Both the position numbers and the translations under genes were made by a program. DNA of 64,000 nucleotides from the NCBI RefSeq assembly GCF_009674765.1, contig NZ_WKKF01000001.1, forward strand, positions 1,488,001-1,552,000, read 5' to 3'. Shown one piece after another: positions 8,892-17,694 of this stretch. The notes beneath the pieces are model-generated. The model was not told where the DNA came from. It ran no database searches and worked only from the letters and a program-made list of their open reading frames with translations. The first letter of the stretch is position 1; every line of letters begins with the position of its first letter. This DNA is from Metabacillus idriensis. Its GTDB lineage: Bacteria; Bacillota; Bacilli; Bacillales; Bacillaceae.

Positions 8892-9305
8892 ATGAGTATA
8901 TCCATCCCACCCAGAGAAGAAATCGGAAAAATATTAAAAAAGAGCAAACGAATTGCTGTCGTTGGGCTGTCAGATCAGCCTGAGCGCACATCTTACATGG
9001 TCAGTCAAGCAATGCAGGATGCAGGGTATGAAATCATTCCGGTGAATCCAACGATTAAGGAAGCTTTGGGTGTGAAGGCAGTTGGTTCATTAAAAGAAAT
9101 AGACGGCCATATTGACATTGTGAATGTTTTTCGCAGGTCAGAGCATTTGCTTCCTGTTGCAGAGGAGTTTTTACAAATTGATGCCGATGTTTTCTGGGCT
9201 CAATTAGGTCTGGTAAATGAGGATGCGTATCATTTGTTAAAAGATAAAGGCTACACGGTTATTATGGACCGCTGCATTAAAGTAGAACACGCTTTAACAA
9301 AATGA
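8892..9305 (+). CDS. yneT: CoA-binding domain protein YneT
   Basis: 137 residues with a Rossmann-like CoA-binding fold. RIAVVGLSDQPERTSYMV (about 20-37) is the nucleotide-binding turn, followed by YEIIPVNP and VNVFRRSEHL. Such stand-alone CoA_binding proteins resemble the N-terminal part of succinyl-CoA synthetase alpha. Function is unknown. AAAAGGAG precedes the ATG. The divergent position to plsY is conserved in Bacillus. Confidence 0.92.
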   Translation: MSISIPPREEIGKILKKSKRIAVVGLSDQPERTSYMVSQAMQDAGYEIIPVNPTIKEALGVKAVGSLKEIDGHIDIVNVFRRSEHLLPVAEEFLQIDADVFWAQLGLVNEDAYHLLKDKGYTVIMDRCIKVEHALTK

Positions 9306-9333
9306 AATCACAGGGGATGGCCCTGTGATTTTC
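9305..9333. terminator. yneT terminator
   Basis: AATCACAGGG and CCCTGTGATT form a 10-bp stem. It overlaps the decayed 3' end of the converging MFS gene and may serve both strands. Confidence 0.85.
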
Positions 9334-10203
9334 CTATGTTCTCATTCTTGAGAGAAGATGATGGTTTGTAAAATGCAGCAATCGCTCCTAAAACAAGCGT
9401 TGCAGCCCCTGCATAAACAAGTACACTTGCTTACCCTGTCCATTGGGAGAAAATCGCTCCCGCTGTTGGAGCGGAAAGCATAGCAAGCGTCTGCATTGCC
9501 ATGGCTGCAGCAGAAACCCTTCCCATCAATTCTTTAGGCGTTTCAGACTGCAGCAAATAACCAAAAGGAATGGAAGACATTGAACCGAGCAGACCAAGCA
9601 TGAACGCGCCGGTAAACCAAATCCAATGATCCGCTGTAAACATCTTTAATCCTCCGATCCCCGTAAAAACAATAATGATGCCGCTAAAGAATGTGGCCAT
9701 TGCCATAAATCGCAGTGAACTCATTTGCCATGCATTCCATTGTCCCATAATAAGCGAGCCAATAACACTGCCAATACCTACTGCACTTATAACCACCCCG
9801 TAGCTGGCATCATCAAATCCAAGTTTTTGAATGATGAAGATAAACAGGCCATCATACAAAAAAATGATAAAAAAAGAAATGGAAGCAAAGAGAATTGATG
9901 CTCTTAACAAAGGAGTCCTGTTAATATGCCATATCCCTTCTTTAAGCTCATGCAAATACGACTTTTTCTCTTTTTCGGCCGCCGGTCGATAAAGACGCTT
10001 GCAAAAGGTCCAATAAAGACCCAGGGAAGGGCCATAATTGTGATTAATGCAGCAATCGCGCCCTCCCCGTATTGCCAGTGATAGGCGATGATAACCTGGA
10101 GGGCGATAAAATCAAGCCAATTGCCAAGGTCGGAAAAAACCTGTGCACTAAATAACGAGCGGTAAGCGGGGTTTTTTAAAGGTTTAAATAGACCTGCCTT
10201 CAC
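9308..10203 (-). pseudogene. Decayed MFS exporter: internal deletion plus nonsense codon
   Basis: The N-terminal part (from ATG 10203) has MFS helices 1-2 and the loop FIDRRPKK. At about 9970-9985 the frame changes, and the sequence continues KKSYLHELKEGIWHINRTPLL, which in this family lies near the middle of the protein. Roughly 110-130 codons, including several helices, are missing. The second part ends at a TAA (9431-9433). The same frame continues for 40 codons with a last membrane helix (ASVLVYAGAATLVLGAIAAF) to a TGA at 9308-9310. So there is one deletion/frameshift and one in-frame stop. The adjacent PadR regulator is intact. Confidence 0.85.
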
Positions 10204-10222
10204 AGCATAACCTCCTGTAAAT

Positions 10223-10819
10223 TCAAGAATTCAACTTGCTGTTGCGCCTTTCAAGAAGCTTTTTTTCCATGCTGCGGGGGTCTTGTGATGGAGGGAGAGC
10301 ATCCGTTTTTAATTGTTCAACAGATTCATTTATCCAGCGGATTTCAGTTTCCAATTTCATTTCTGCATAGCGGATGCCAATCATTCCGATACTTGAAATA
10401 AATGAAGTGCCGTTTTGCTGCCAATGACGGACGTATTGAAGAAGCTCCGTACTTTCAGCTTTTCTTTTCTCAAGATGTGATAGTAGAATATTTTCATCCA
10501 TTTCTGTATGCCAGGCGGCCAATTTCATAAATAATTCATCTTTCACAGAAGGATAGGACGGGGCTTCAGACAGCCAGTTTTCAAGTTCAATCCAGCCTTT
10601 TTTCGTCAGTTCATATTGCTTTTTCTGCCGGCCGCCCTGTTCTTTTAATACAGAATAAATGTAGCCTTTCTCCTCCAGGTTTTTAAGCTTGGGATAGATG
10701 CTCCCATAGCTCATGCCCCAAAAAAGACTTGAAGCTTTGGTCTCAAATTCATTTTTAATATCGTATCCTGTAGCGGGAGTAAAACTGATCACAGCTAAAA
10801 TAGAGTGTTCAATCGACAA
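10223..10819 (-). CDS. PadR-family transcriptional regulator
   Basis: 198 residues. The N-terminal winged helix shows the PadR pattern ILAVISFTPATGYDIKNEF followed by SYGSIYPKLKNLEEKGYI (about 38-55) and a wing with KKQYELTKKG. The C-terminal half is helical, typical of subfamily-2 PadR dimerisation. It lies 19 bases upstream of the broken MFS gene on the same strand, so it probably once controlled that exporter and itself. AGGAGGCATCTC precedes the ATG. Two overlapping dyads in its promoter are candidate operators. Confidence 0.92.
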   Translation of the reverse strand: MSIEHSILAVISFTPATGYDIKNEFETKASSLFWGMSYGSIYPKLKNLEEKGYIYSVLKEQGGRQKKQYELTKKGWIELENWLSEAPSYPSVKDELFMKLAAWHTEMDENILLSHLEKRKAESTELLQYVRHWQQNGTSFISSIGMIGIRYAEMKLETEIRWINESVEQLKTDALPPSQDPRSMEKKLLERRNSKLNS

Positions 10820-10841
10820 TGAGATGCCTCCTTATGGATTA

Positions 10842-10872
10842 ATGTATCAAACTGATATATCATTATGATATA
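10842..10872. promoter_or_regulatory. Candidate PadR operator, overlapping dyads
   Basis: TATATCATTATGATATA (10856-10872) is a perfect 17-bp palindrome. It overlaps ATGTATCA-N3-TGATATAT (10842-10860), which has one mismatch and resembles PadR boxes. Both sit 23-53 bp upstream of the PadR start. Confidence 0.6.
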
Positions 10873-10928
10873 AATAAACGGCAGCATTTTCAACATTTTT
10901 CCAAAATATTTTCAATTTCAGCTTGCAT

Positions 10929-10961
10929 CTGCTAAGATTTAGTTTGCGAAATCCTTAGCAG
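10929..10961. repeat. Hairpin of unknown role between padR and parE
   Basis: CTGCTAAGATTT pairs with AAATcCTTAGCAG (one bulged C) around an 8-nt loop. No T-run follows on either strand, so it is not a plain terminator. The rest of 10873-11048 shows no gene. Confidence 0.5.
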
Positions 10962-11048
10962 CAGATAAAATATAGCTTGGATATTTATTTTTTATACGTC
11001 ACTTTTTCTAAACAATGGTAAACTTGAAAGAGAGTAAAGGTGCAGGGC

Positions 11049-11078
11049 TTGTCACGTTGCCTGATGGTAAGATATGAT
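11049..11078 (+). promoter_or_regulatory. Sigma-A promoter of parE
   Basis: TTGTCA (11049-11054) and TATGAT (11073-11078) are separated by 18 bp, about 75 bp before the parE start. Confidence 0.6.
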
Positions 11079-11151
11079 ATAGAAACATACGTTCTTAAAG
11101 GGCAGCAATCTCTGACGTGACATTTGTTTTTTTGAAAGGAGCTTAAATCGT

Positions 11152-13119
11152 TTGGGTAAGCAGCAGCAGTTTGATTACAATGATGATGCGATTCAAGTAT
11201 TAGAAGGATTAGAAGCAGTGCGGAAAAGACCGGGTATGTATATCGGCAGCACTGATGCGAGAGGCTTGCATCACCTCGTCTATGAAATCGTTGATAATTC
11301 CGTCGATGAAGCACTTGGCGGATTTGGAGATCATATAATCGTTAAAATACATAAAGATAACAGTGTGTCTGTTCAGGACAAAGGGCGCGGAATGCCCACA
11401 GGAATGCACAAGCTTGGAAAACCGACAGCGGAAGTCATTATGACTGTCCTGCACGCCGGAGGAAAATTTGGACAAGGCGGCTATAAAACGAGCGGCGGCC
11501 TGCATGGGGTTGGCGCCTCTGTAGTTAACGCACTGTCTGAATGGGTTGTCGTTACCATCCACCGTGATGGATTTGTCTATGAACAGCGATTTGAAAATGG
11601 CGGTAAACCTGCAACAACACTTGAGAAACTCGGAAAATCAGGCAAGACAGGCACAATCATTCATTTTAAACCTGATCCTTCTATATTCAGCACAACAACC
11701 TATAACGCTGAGACATTAAGCGAGCGCTTACGGGAATCAGCATTTCTTTTAAAAGGCCTGAAAATTGAGCTGATTGATGAACGGAATCAAACAAAAGACG
11801 TTTATCACTATGAAACAGGGATTGAAGCCTTTGTCGCATACTTGAATGAAGAAAAAGATTCCTTGCACAATGTTGTTTCTTTTGAAGGGATACAAAACAG
11901 CATCGAAGTTGAATTTGCTTTTCAATTTAATGACGGTTATTCAGAAAACATCCTCTCATTCGTAAATAACGTGCGGACAAAAGACGGCGGAACACATGAA
12001 GCGGGTTCCAAAACAGCGATGACCCGCGCATTTAATGAATACGCCAGAAAAGTCGGCATTTTAAAAGAAAAAGATAAAAACCTTGATGGATCGGATATAC
12101 GCGAAGGGCTTTCAGCTATCATTTCCGTTCGGATTCCTGAAGAGCTCCTGCAATTTGAAGGTCAGACCAAAGGAAAGCTTGGCACAAGTGAGGCAAGATC
12201 TGCTGTTGATTCTGTCGTATCGGAAAACCTTGCCTACTTTTTAGAGGAAAATCCGGAGACAAGCACGCTTCTCGTCAGAAAAGCGATTAAAGCTTTTCAA
12301 GCAAGGGAAGCAGCACGAAAAGCCCGTGAGGAAGCAAGAAGCGGAAAGAAAAGAAAACGTTCAGAGGCAACGCTCAGCGGAAAACTTACCCCCGCCCAAT
12401 CCAGAAATCCAGCACGAAATGAAATCTATCTGGTTGAGGGTGATTCTGCCGGAGGTTCAGCGAAACAGGGCCGTGACAGACGCTTTCAGGCCGTTCTTCC
12501 ATTACGCGGAAAAGTCATTAACACAGAAAAAGCCAAACTTGCCGACATCTTCAAAAATGAAGAGATAAATACAATCATTCATGCCATTGGAGCAGGTGTT
12601 GGAGCCGATTTCAATGTGGAAGACTGCAATTACGATAAAGTCATCATTATGACAGATGCTGATACAGACGGAGCACATATTCAAGTGCTGATTTTGACCT
12701 TCTTTTACCGCTATATGAAGCCGCTCATCGAAGCAGGCAAAGTTTTCATCGCACTGCCTCCTTTATACAAAGTCAGCAAAGGGGCAGGAAAGAAAGCGAT
12801 TGTGGAATATGCCTGGTCTGATGAAGAACTTCAGGTTGTTCTGAAAAAAATAGGAAAAGGCTATATGATACAGCGCTACAAAGGTCTTGGAGAAATGAAC
12901 GCAGACCAGCTTTGGGAAACGACGATGGATCCAGAGACGAGAACATTGATCCGTGTCCGGATTGATGATGCCGCACGTGCTGAGAGACGTGTCACAACAT
13001 TGATGGGTGACAAGGTTGAGCCAAGACGGAAATGGATCGAAAGCAATGTTGCATTTGGATTAGATGAAGAAACCAACATCTTAGAAAACGAGAACTTATC
13101 CGTCGCAGAGGAGGAATAA
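11152..13119 (+). CDS. parE: DNA topoisomerase IV subunit B
   Basis: 655 residues from a TTG start (MGKQQQFDYNDDAIQVLEGL), preceded by AAAGGAG. It is the ATPase subunit of topoisomerase IV, which decatenates daughter chromosomes. The GHKL ATPase domain shows RKRPGMYIG, EIVDNSVDEA and the Gly-rich GYKTSGGLHGVG lid. The TOPRIM domain has YLVEGDSAGGSAKQGRD and IMTDADTDGAHI. Length is typical of ParE rather than GyrB, and parC follows 4 bases later. Confidence 0.97.
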   Translation: MGKQQQFDYNDDAIQVLEGLEAVRKRPGMYIGSTDARGLHHLVYEIVDNSVDEALGGFGDHIIVKIHKDNSVSVQDKGRGMPTGMHKLGKPTAEVIMTVLHAGGKFGQGGYKTSGGLHGVGASVVNALSEWVVVTIHRDGFVYEQRFENGGKPATTLEKLGKSGKTGTIIHFKPDPSIFSTTTYNAETLSERLRESAFLLKGLKIELIDERNQTKDVYHYETGIEAFVAYLNEEKDSLHNVVSFEGIQNSIEVEFAFQFNDGYSENILSFVNNVRTKDGGTHEAGSKTAMTRAFNEYARKVGILKEKDKNLDGSDIREGLSAIISVRIPEELLQFEGQTKGKLGTSEARSAVDSVVSENLAYFLEENPETSTLLVRKAIKAFQAREAARKAREEARSGKKRKRSEATLSGKLTPAQSRNPARNEIYLVEGDSAGGSAKQGRDRRFQAVLPLRGKVINTEKAKLADIFKNEEINTIIHAIGAGVGADFNVEDCNYDKVIIMTDADTDGAHIQVLILTFFYRYMKPLIEAGKVFIALPPLYKVSKGAGKKAIVEYAWSDEELQVVLKKIGKGYMIQRYKGLGEMNADQLWETTMDPETRTLIRVRIDDAARAERRVTTLMGDKVEPRRKWIESNVAFGLDEETNILENENLSVAEEE

Positions 13120-13123
13120 CTAA

Positions 13124-15544
13124 ATGACACAGCCAGAAAAATTTCGCGATCTCCCTCTTGAAGATGTGATAGGTGACCGTTTTGGGCGTTACAGTAAATA
13201 CATCATTCAAGACAGAGCATTGCCTGATGCACGCGACGGGCTAAAGCCTGTTCAGCGCAGAATCCTTTATGCTATGCATGTGGATGGAAATACAAATGAC
13301 AAAAACTTTCGAAAATCAGCAAAAACAGTCGGTAACGTTATCGGCAACTACCATCCTCATGGTGATACATCCGTTTATGACGCCATGGTGAGGATGAGCC
13401 AGGATTGGAAGGTCCGCAATCTGCTGATTGAAATGCACGGAAACAACGGAAGCAATGACGGAGATCCTCCCGCTGCGATGCGTTACACAGAAGCAAGACT
13501 TTCTCCGATTGCATCCGAACTTCTGCGGGATATTGATAAACGAACGGTCGAATTTGTGCCAAACTTTGATGATACAAGCCAGGAGCCTCTCGTCCTGCCT
13601 GCGATGTACCCGAATTTGCTCGTAAACGGCTCAACAGGGATTTCAGCAGGCTATGCGACGGATATTCCTCCTCATCACCTCGGTGAAGTCATAGACGCTG
13701 TCATGAAACGAATCGATCAGCCGAACTGTTCGGTGGATGAACTGATGACGGTGATTAAAGGGCCTGATTTTCCGACTGGAGGAATCATTCAGGGAATCGA
13801 AGGTATAAAGAAAGCCTATGAGACAGGAAAAGGCAAGATTATCATTAGAGGAAAAGCAGAAATAGAAAGCATAAGAGGCGGCAAGCAGCAAATCGTCATC
13901 ACAGAAATCCCTTTTGAAGTGAACAAAGCGAATCTCGTGAAACGGATGGATGAGTTCAGAATTGAACGGAAGCTTGACGGGATTGCAGAAGTCCGTGACG
14001 AAACAGACCGTACAGGCATGCGCATCGTGGTTGAGCTGAAAAAAGAAGCAGATGCACAGGGCATCTTAAACTATCTTTATAAGAACAGTGATTTGCAGGT
14101 GCCTTACAATTTCAATATGGTCGCCATTCATAACAGAAGACCGACATTAATGACTCTTCCGACAATCTTAGATGCGTACATTGCTCACCAAAAAGAAGTC
14201 ATCACAAACCGTTCCAACTTTGACTTGCAAAAAGCGCGTGAAAGACAGCATATCGTTGAAGGATTAATTAAGGCATTATCAATTCTTGATGAAGTAATTG
14301 CGACTATCCGTGCTTCAAAAGACAAGCGGGATGCTAAAGATAACTTAATTTCTAAATTTCAGTTTACAGAGCTTCAGGCAGAAGCCATTGTCTCCTTGCA
14401 GCTTTACAGATTAACTAATACAGATATTACAGCCCTTCAAAATGAAGCCAAAGAGCTTGATGAAAAAATCACAGCCCTTCTTGAAATTTTGAACAATGAA
14501 AAAAGGTTGTACCAAGTCATCAAAACGGATTTGAAAAAAATCAAAAAAACGTATGCTGATGAAAGAAGATCTGTGATTGAAAATGAAATCCAGGAGATTA
14601 AAATCAATCTTGAAGTGATGATTGCTTCAGAAGATGTCATCGTCACAGTAACGAAAGACGGCTACATTAAACGCACAAGCGGACGATCCTATTCAGCATC
14701 AAACGGACAGGACTTTGGAATGAAGGAAACAGACCGTTTGCTTGCCAAGTATGACGTCAACACAACAGAAGTCGTTCTTCTCTTTACGAATAAAGGAAAT
14801 TACATCTATTGCCCTGTCCATGAATTGCCTGATATCCGCTGGAAGGACCTTGGCCAGCATATCGCCAATATCGTGAATCTTGAGCGGGATGAACAGCTTA
14901 TAAAAGCCATTCCGGTTAAAGACTTTACAACTGAACAATACTTGCTGTTTGTCACTAAGAACGGCATGGTCAAAAAAACGGAGTTAAAGCTTTACAAAGC
15001 ACAGCGATATTCTAAAGCATTAATGGCATTAAATTTAAAAAATGATGATGTCCTGATTGATGTGCATGTTACATCTGGAAAAGATGATCTCTTTATTGCT
15101 ACTCAGTTCGGATACGGCTTATGGTTCTCAGAGGATGAAGTGAACATCGTAGGAGCAAGAGCAGCGGGTGTGAAAGGCATCAATTTAAAAGAGGGAGACT
15201 CTGTAGTCGGAGGCTCAGCATTTAGAGCTGGAGAAATTCCTCAAGTTGTCATTGTGACACAAAGAGGGGCAGCAAAAAGAATGTCACTCAAGGAATTTGA
15301 ACGAACCTCACGTGCAAAACGGGGACTGATTATGCTGCGCGAACTTAAAAATAACCCTCACCGGTTAGTCGGCATGCAGATCATTCAGCCGGACGACACG
15401 ATTATGATCAAAACAGAAAAAGGTCAGATTGAAGAAATTGCACCTCAAACCTTAAGAGCAAATGATCGTTACAGCAACGGTTCATTTTTCATAGATGAAG
15501 GAGATTCGGGATCTGTAAAAGAAGTATGGCGCTTAACTAAATAA
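13124..15544 (+). CDS. parC: DNA topoisomerase IV subunit A
   Basis: 806 residues. It is the DNA-cleaving subunit partnering ParE. The winged-helix/tower region shows ALPDARDGLKPVQRRILYAM, and the catalytic tyrosine is Tyr121 in MRYTEARLSPIA. The C-terminal beta-pinwheel is present. In the quinolone-resistance region the sequence is HPHGDTSVYDAMVR, so Thr82 and Asp86 occupy the positions that are usually Ser80 and Glu84 (S. aureus/E. coli ParC numbering). The start is 4 bases after parE, preceded by GAGGAGG within parE, consistent with coupled translation. Confidence 0.97.
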   Translation: MTQPEKFRDLPLEDVIGDRFGRYSKYIIQDRALPDARDGLKPVQRRILYAMHVDGNTNDKNFRKSAKTVGNVIGNYHPHGDTSVYDAMVRMSQDWKVRNLLIEMHGNNGSNDGDPPAAMRYTEARLSPIASELLRDIDKRTVEFVPNFDDTSQEPLVLPAMYPNLLVNGSTGISAGYATDIPPHHLGEVIDAVMKRIDQPNCSVDELMTVIKGPDFPTGGIIQGIEGIKKAYETGKGKIIIRGKAEIESIRGGKQQIVITEIPFEVNKANLVKRMDEFRIERKLDGIAEVRDETDRTGMRIVVELKKEADAQGILNYLYKNSDLQVPYNFNMVAIHNRRPTLMTLPTILDAYIAHQKEVITNRSNFDLQKARERQHIVEGLIKALSILDEVIATIRASKDKRDAKDNLISKFQFTELQAEAIVSLQLYRLTNTDITALQNEAKELDEKITALLEILNNEKRLYQVIKTDLKKIKKTYADERRSVIENEIQEIKINLEVMIASEDVIVTVTKDGYIKRTSGRSYSASNGQDFGMKETDRLLAKYDVNTTEVVLLFTNKGNYIYCPVHELPDIRWKDLGQHIANIVNLERDEQLIKAIPVKDFTTEQYLLFVTKNGMVKKTELKLYKAQRYSKALMALNLKNDDVLIDVHVTSGKDDLFIATQFGYGLWFSEDEVNIVGARAAGVKGINLKEGDSVVGGSAFRAGEIPQVVIVTQRGAAKRMSLKEFERTSRAKRGLIMLRELKNNPHRLVGMQIIQPDDTIMIKTEKGQIEEIAPQTLRANDRYSNGSFFIDEGDSGSVKEVWRLTK

Positions 15545-15554
15545 TGAATGATAA

Positions 15555-15591
15555 AAAAGACATCCTCAGAAAAAAGAGGATGTCTTTTCAT
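15555..15591 (+). terminator. parEC terminator
   Basis: AAAAGACATCCTC and GAGGATGTCTTTT form a 13-bp stem with an 8-nt loop just after parC. Confidence 0.93.
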
Positions 15592-15596
15592 TTTCT

Positions 15597-15716
15597 TTAT
15601 TTGTTTTTTGTAAAGTAATCACTGAATGCATGCATAATCTCGATTCCCTGATACAAAAATAGACTGACAGCTGTTAATGAAAAACCTGTCACCATAATAA
15701 GTCTCAGCCAGAACAT
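15597..15716 (-). CDS. 39-residue single-pass membrane protein
   Basis: MFWLRLIMVTGFSLTAVSLF then LYQGIEIMHAFSDYFTKNK. One hydrophobic helix (about residues 2-21) is followed by a short polar tail. AAGGAGGGAGA lies at ideal distance before the ATG, which is the main support for a real gene. No family was recognised. It lies 27 bases downstream of the His-rich gene on the same strand, so the two may form a small operon. It occupies the place where B. subtilis has ynfC, but is unrelated. Confidence 0.6.
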   Translation of the reverse strand: MFWLRLIMVTGFSLTAVSLFLYQGIEIMHAFSDYFTKNK

Positions 15717-15743
15717 CGCGTCTCCCTCCTTTACATTTAGTCT

Positions 15744-16052
15744 CTAGGATGGAAGCGATGTTTTGCCGTAATAAGATGATTGGTAAAAAACAGCCAGTAT
15801 AAATTTCTTCCTGAAATGCCGCCCTGCCAGCAAGGCGATGGAAAAGACAGCAGTTAAAAGAGAAGATTCAGTTTCTGCCAGATTGTGTTCTATGAAAAAA
15901 GGGAACTTCTGATCCTCTTTTTCATCAGCAGAGGATGGTTTTACATGCTCCTCAAGATCAAAAGCAGGAGCAGCATTGTGATGTTGATGCACGTGCGGAA
16001 CTGTACCTGACAGGAGCAGGGCAATGAGAAAAAGAAAGAGATACTGTCTCAT
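15744..16052 (-). CDS. Small His-containing membrane or secreted protein
   Basis: 102 residues. The N-terminus MRQYLFLFLIALLLSGTVPH is a signal peptide or anchor, followed by a His cluster (HVHQHH), an acidic linker (DLEEHVKPSSADEKEDQ) and a second hydrophobic segment (SSLLTAVFSIALLAG). AGGAGGAGTG precedes the ATG. The His cluster could bind metal, but no family was recognised. It may be cotranscribed with the 39-residue gene downstream. Confidence 0.6.
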   Translation of the reverse strand: MRQYLFLFLIALLLSGTVPHVHQHHNAAPAFDLEEHVKPSSADEKEDQKFPFFIEHNLAETESSLLTAVFSIALLAGRHFRKKFILAVFYQSSYYGKTSLPS

Positions 16053-16150
16053 GACACTCCTCCTTTTTTATAATAGAACTATCATAACGCACATTTCCAA
16101 TTAAGCATAGAGAAAATTTTATTGTTTTTCCCCTGCAAATTGACAAAAAG

Positions 16151-16159
16151 TGATATAAT
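16151..16159 (+). promoter_or_regulatory. Extended -10 promoter of alsT
   Basis: TGATATAAT gives a TGn extension plus a consensus TATAAT. No well-spaced -35 is visible; the TTGACA just upstream is only 8 bp away. Confidence 0.55.
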
Positions 16160-16171
16160 ATTCCTTTGTCA

Positions 16172-16188
16172 TGTTAGATGAACTGACA
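16172..16188 (+). promoter_or_regulatory. GlnR/TnrA box downstream of the alsT -10
   Basis: TGTTAGATGAACTGACA fits TGTNA-N7-TNACA exactly. It starts 13 bp after the -10, so binding should block initiation or clearance. B. subtilis alsT is reported in the TnrA regulon. Confidence 0.7.
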
Positions 16189-16225
16189 TGAAAACGAAAT
16201 ATTCATTATTTTCAGGAGGTTTTAT

Positions 16226-17647
16226 ATGGATTTTATTAATGCCATCATATCGGGCGGAAATACAATTCTATGGTCTTACTTATTGATTTATTTGCTTGTA
16301 GGACTTGGATTATATTTCACTGTTCGCTCAAAATTTGTGCAATTTCGGTATTTTGGAGAAATGTTCAGGCTTTTAAAAGAACCTGGAATGACATCAAAGG
16401 AAGGGAAAAGAGGCATTTCGTCCCTGCAGGCATTCTTTATCAGCGCAGCTTCGCGTGTCGGCACAGGAAACCTGGCAGGTGTTGCGATTGCGATTGCAGT
16501 CGGCGGACCGGGAGCCATTTTCTGGATGTGGCTTATTGCTTTAATAGGAATGGCAACTAGCTTTGTAGAAAGCACACTTGCACAAGTATACAAAGTAAAA
16601 GACGGAGATCAGTTCCGCGGCGGACCAGCCTACTATATGGAAAGAGCTCTTAATGCAAAATGGATGGGTATTCTGTTTGCTGTATTGATCACTTTATGTT
16701 TCGGATTAATTTTCAATGCGGTTCAGGCCAATACGATCGCTCTTGCATTTGACAGTGCGTTTAACGTGAACAAAACGGTTATGGGAATCATCCTGGCTGT
16801 CTTTACAGGAATCATCATTTTCGGCGGGCTTAAGCGCATCGCTGCAGCTACTCAAATTATTGTTCCTGTGATGGCTTTAATCTACATAGGTGTCGCACTT
16901 GTTGTTGTAATCTCAAATATCACTGAGGTTCCATCTGTAATCGCCGTGATTTTCTCAAATGCATTTGGTTTTGAGCAGGCAGTCGGCGGAGGAATTGGAG
17001 CAGCTATTGAAAACGGAATTAAACGAGGCTTGTTTTCAAATGAAGCAGGTATGGGGAGTGCGCCGAATGCAGCTGCAACGGCAAGCGTAACTCATCCGGC
17101 AAAACAGGGCTTTATCCAGACACTTGGTGTTTTCTTTGACACCATCATTATCTGCAGTACAACTGCATTCCTCATTCTATTATTTGATACGACTCCTGAC
17201 TCCGCATTAGACGGTATTCAGATTACCCAGGCTGCATTGCAATCGCATATCGGAGATTGGGCAGGGACATTCCTTGCAGTTGCAATCCTCCTGTTCGCAT
17301 TCAGTTCGGTTATCGGGAATTACTACTACGGGGAAACGAATATTGAATTTTTAAACGGCAATAAATCAGTGCTGTTCATCTACCGATTAGCCGTCATCGG
17401 CATGGTGATATTCGGCTCTGTTTCAGGTTTCCAGCTGATATGGGACATGGCTGATCTATTCATGGGTCTGATGGCTGTTACGAATCTGATTGCGATTCTG
17501 CTCTTATCAAAGCTTGCATTTGCTGTTTTGAAAGATTATGGACGCCAGCGTAAAGAAGGAAAGAATCCAGTATTCAGAGCAAGCGCCATTAAAGGGCTTA
17601 AAAACACGGAATGCTGGGGAGACAATGAGATAGAAGAATCTAAATAA
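16226..17647 (+). CDS. alsT: Sodium:alanine/glutamine symporter (AGCS family)
   Basis: 473 residues with about ten membrane helices. It belongs to the amino acid-cation symporter family; the signature FFISAASRVGTGNLAGVAIAI lies near residue 75. The parE-parC-alsT order matches B. subtilis, where AlsT (GlnT) is implicated in glutamine uptake. The GlnR/TnrA box in the leader supports a nitrogen-related substrate rather than alanine alone. AGGAGG precedes the ATG, and a terminator closes the single-gene unit. Confidence 0.93.
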   Translation: MDFINAIISGGNTILWSYLLIYLLVGLGLYFTVRSKFVQFRYFGEMFRLLKEPGMTSKEGKRGISSLQAFFISAASRVGTGNLAGVAIAIAVGGPGAIFWMWLIALIGMATSFVESTLAQVYKVKDGDQFRGGPAYYMERALNAKWMGILFAVLITLCFGLIFNAVQANTIALAFDSAFNVNKTVMGIILAVFTGIIIFGGLKRIAAATQIIVPVMALIYIGVALVVVISNITEVPSVIAVIFSNAFGFEQAVGGGIGAAIENGIKRGLFSNEAGMGSAPNAAATASVTHPAKQGFIQTLGVFFDTIIICSTTAFLILLFDTTPDSALDGIQITQAALQSHIGDWAGTFLAVAILLFAFSSVIGNYYYGETNIEFLNGNKSVLFIYRLAVIGMVIFGSVSGFQLIWDMADLFMGLMAVTNLIAILLLSKLAFAVLKDYGRQRKEGKNPVFRASAIKGLKNTECWGDNEIEESK

Positions 17648-17651
17648 TTTT

Positions 17652-17687
17652 AAAACACCGATTATAAAAATCGGTGTTTTATTTTTT
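17652..17687. terminator. alsT terminator, probably bidirectional
   Basis: AAAACACCGATT and AATCGGTGTTTT form a 12-bp stem, with T-rich flanks for alsT and for the converging metalloprotease gene. Confidence 0.93.
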
Positions 17688-17694
17688 AATAAGT

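Noticed and set aside
11209-11562. Minus-strand ORF in parE (and similar long antisense ORFs inside citB, parC and the cob genes)
   Set aside because: Shadows of strongly conserved coding frames without their own RBS.
16190-16206. Possible CcpA cre site (TGAAAACGAAATATTCA) before alsT
   Set aside because: Arms are too far apart for the 14-bp cre consensus.
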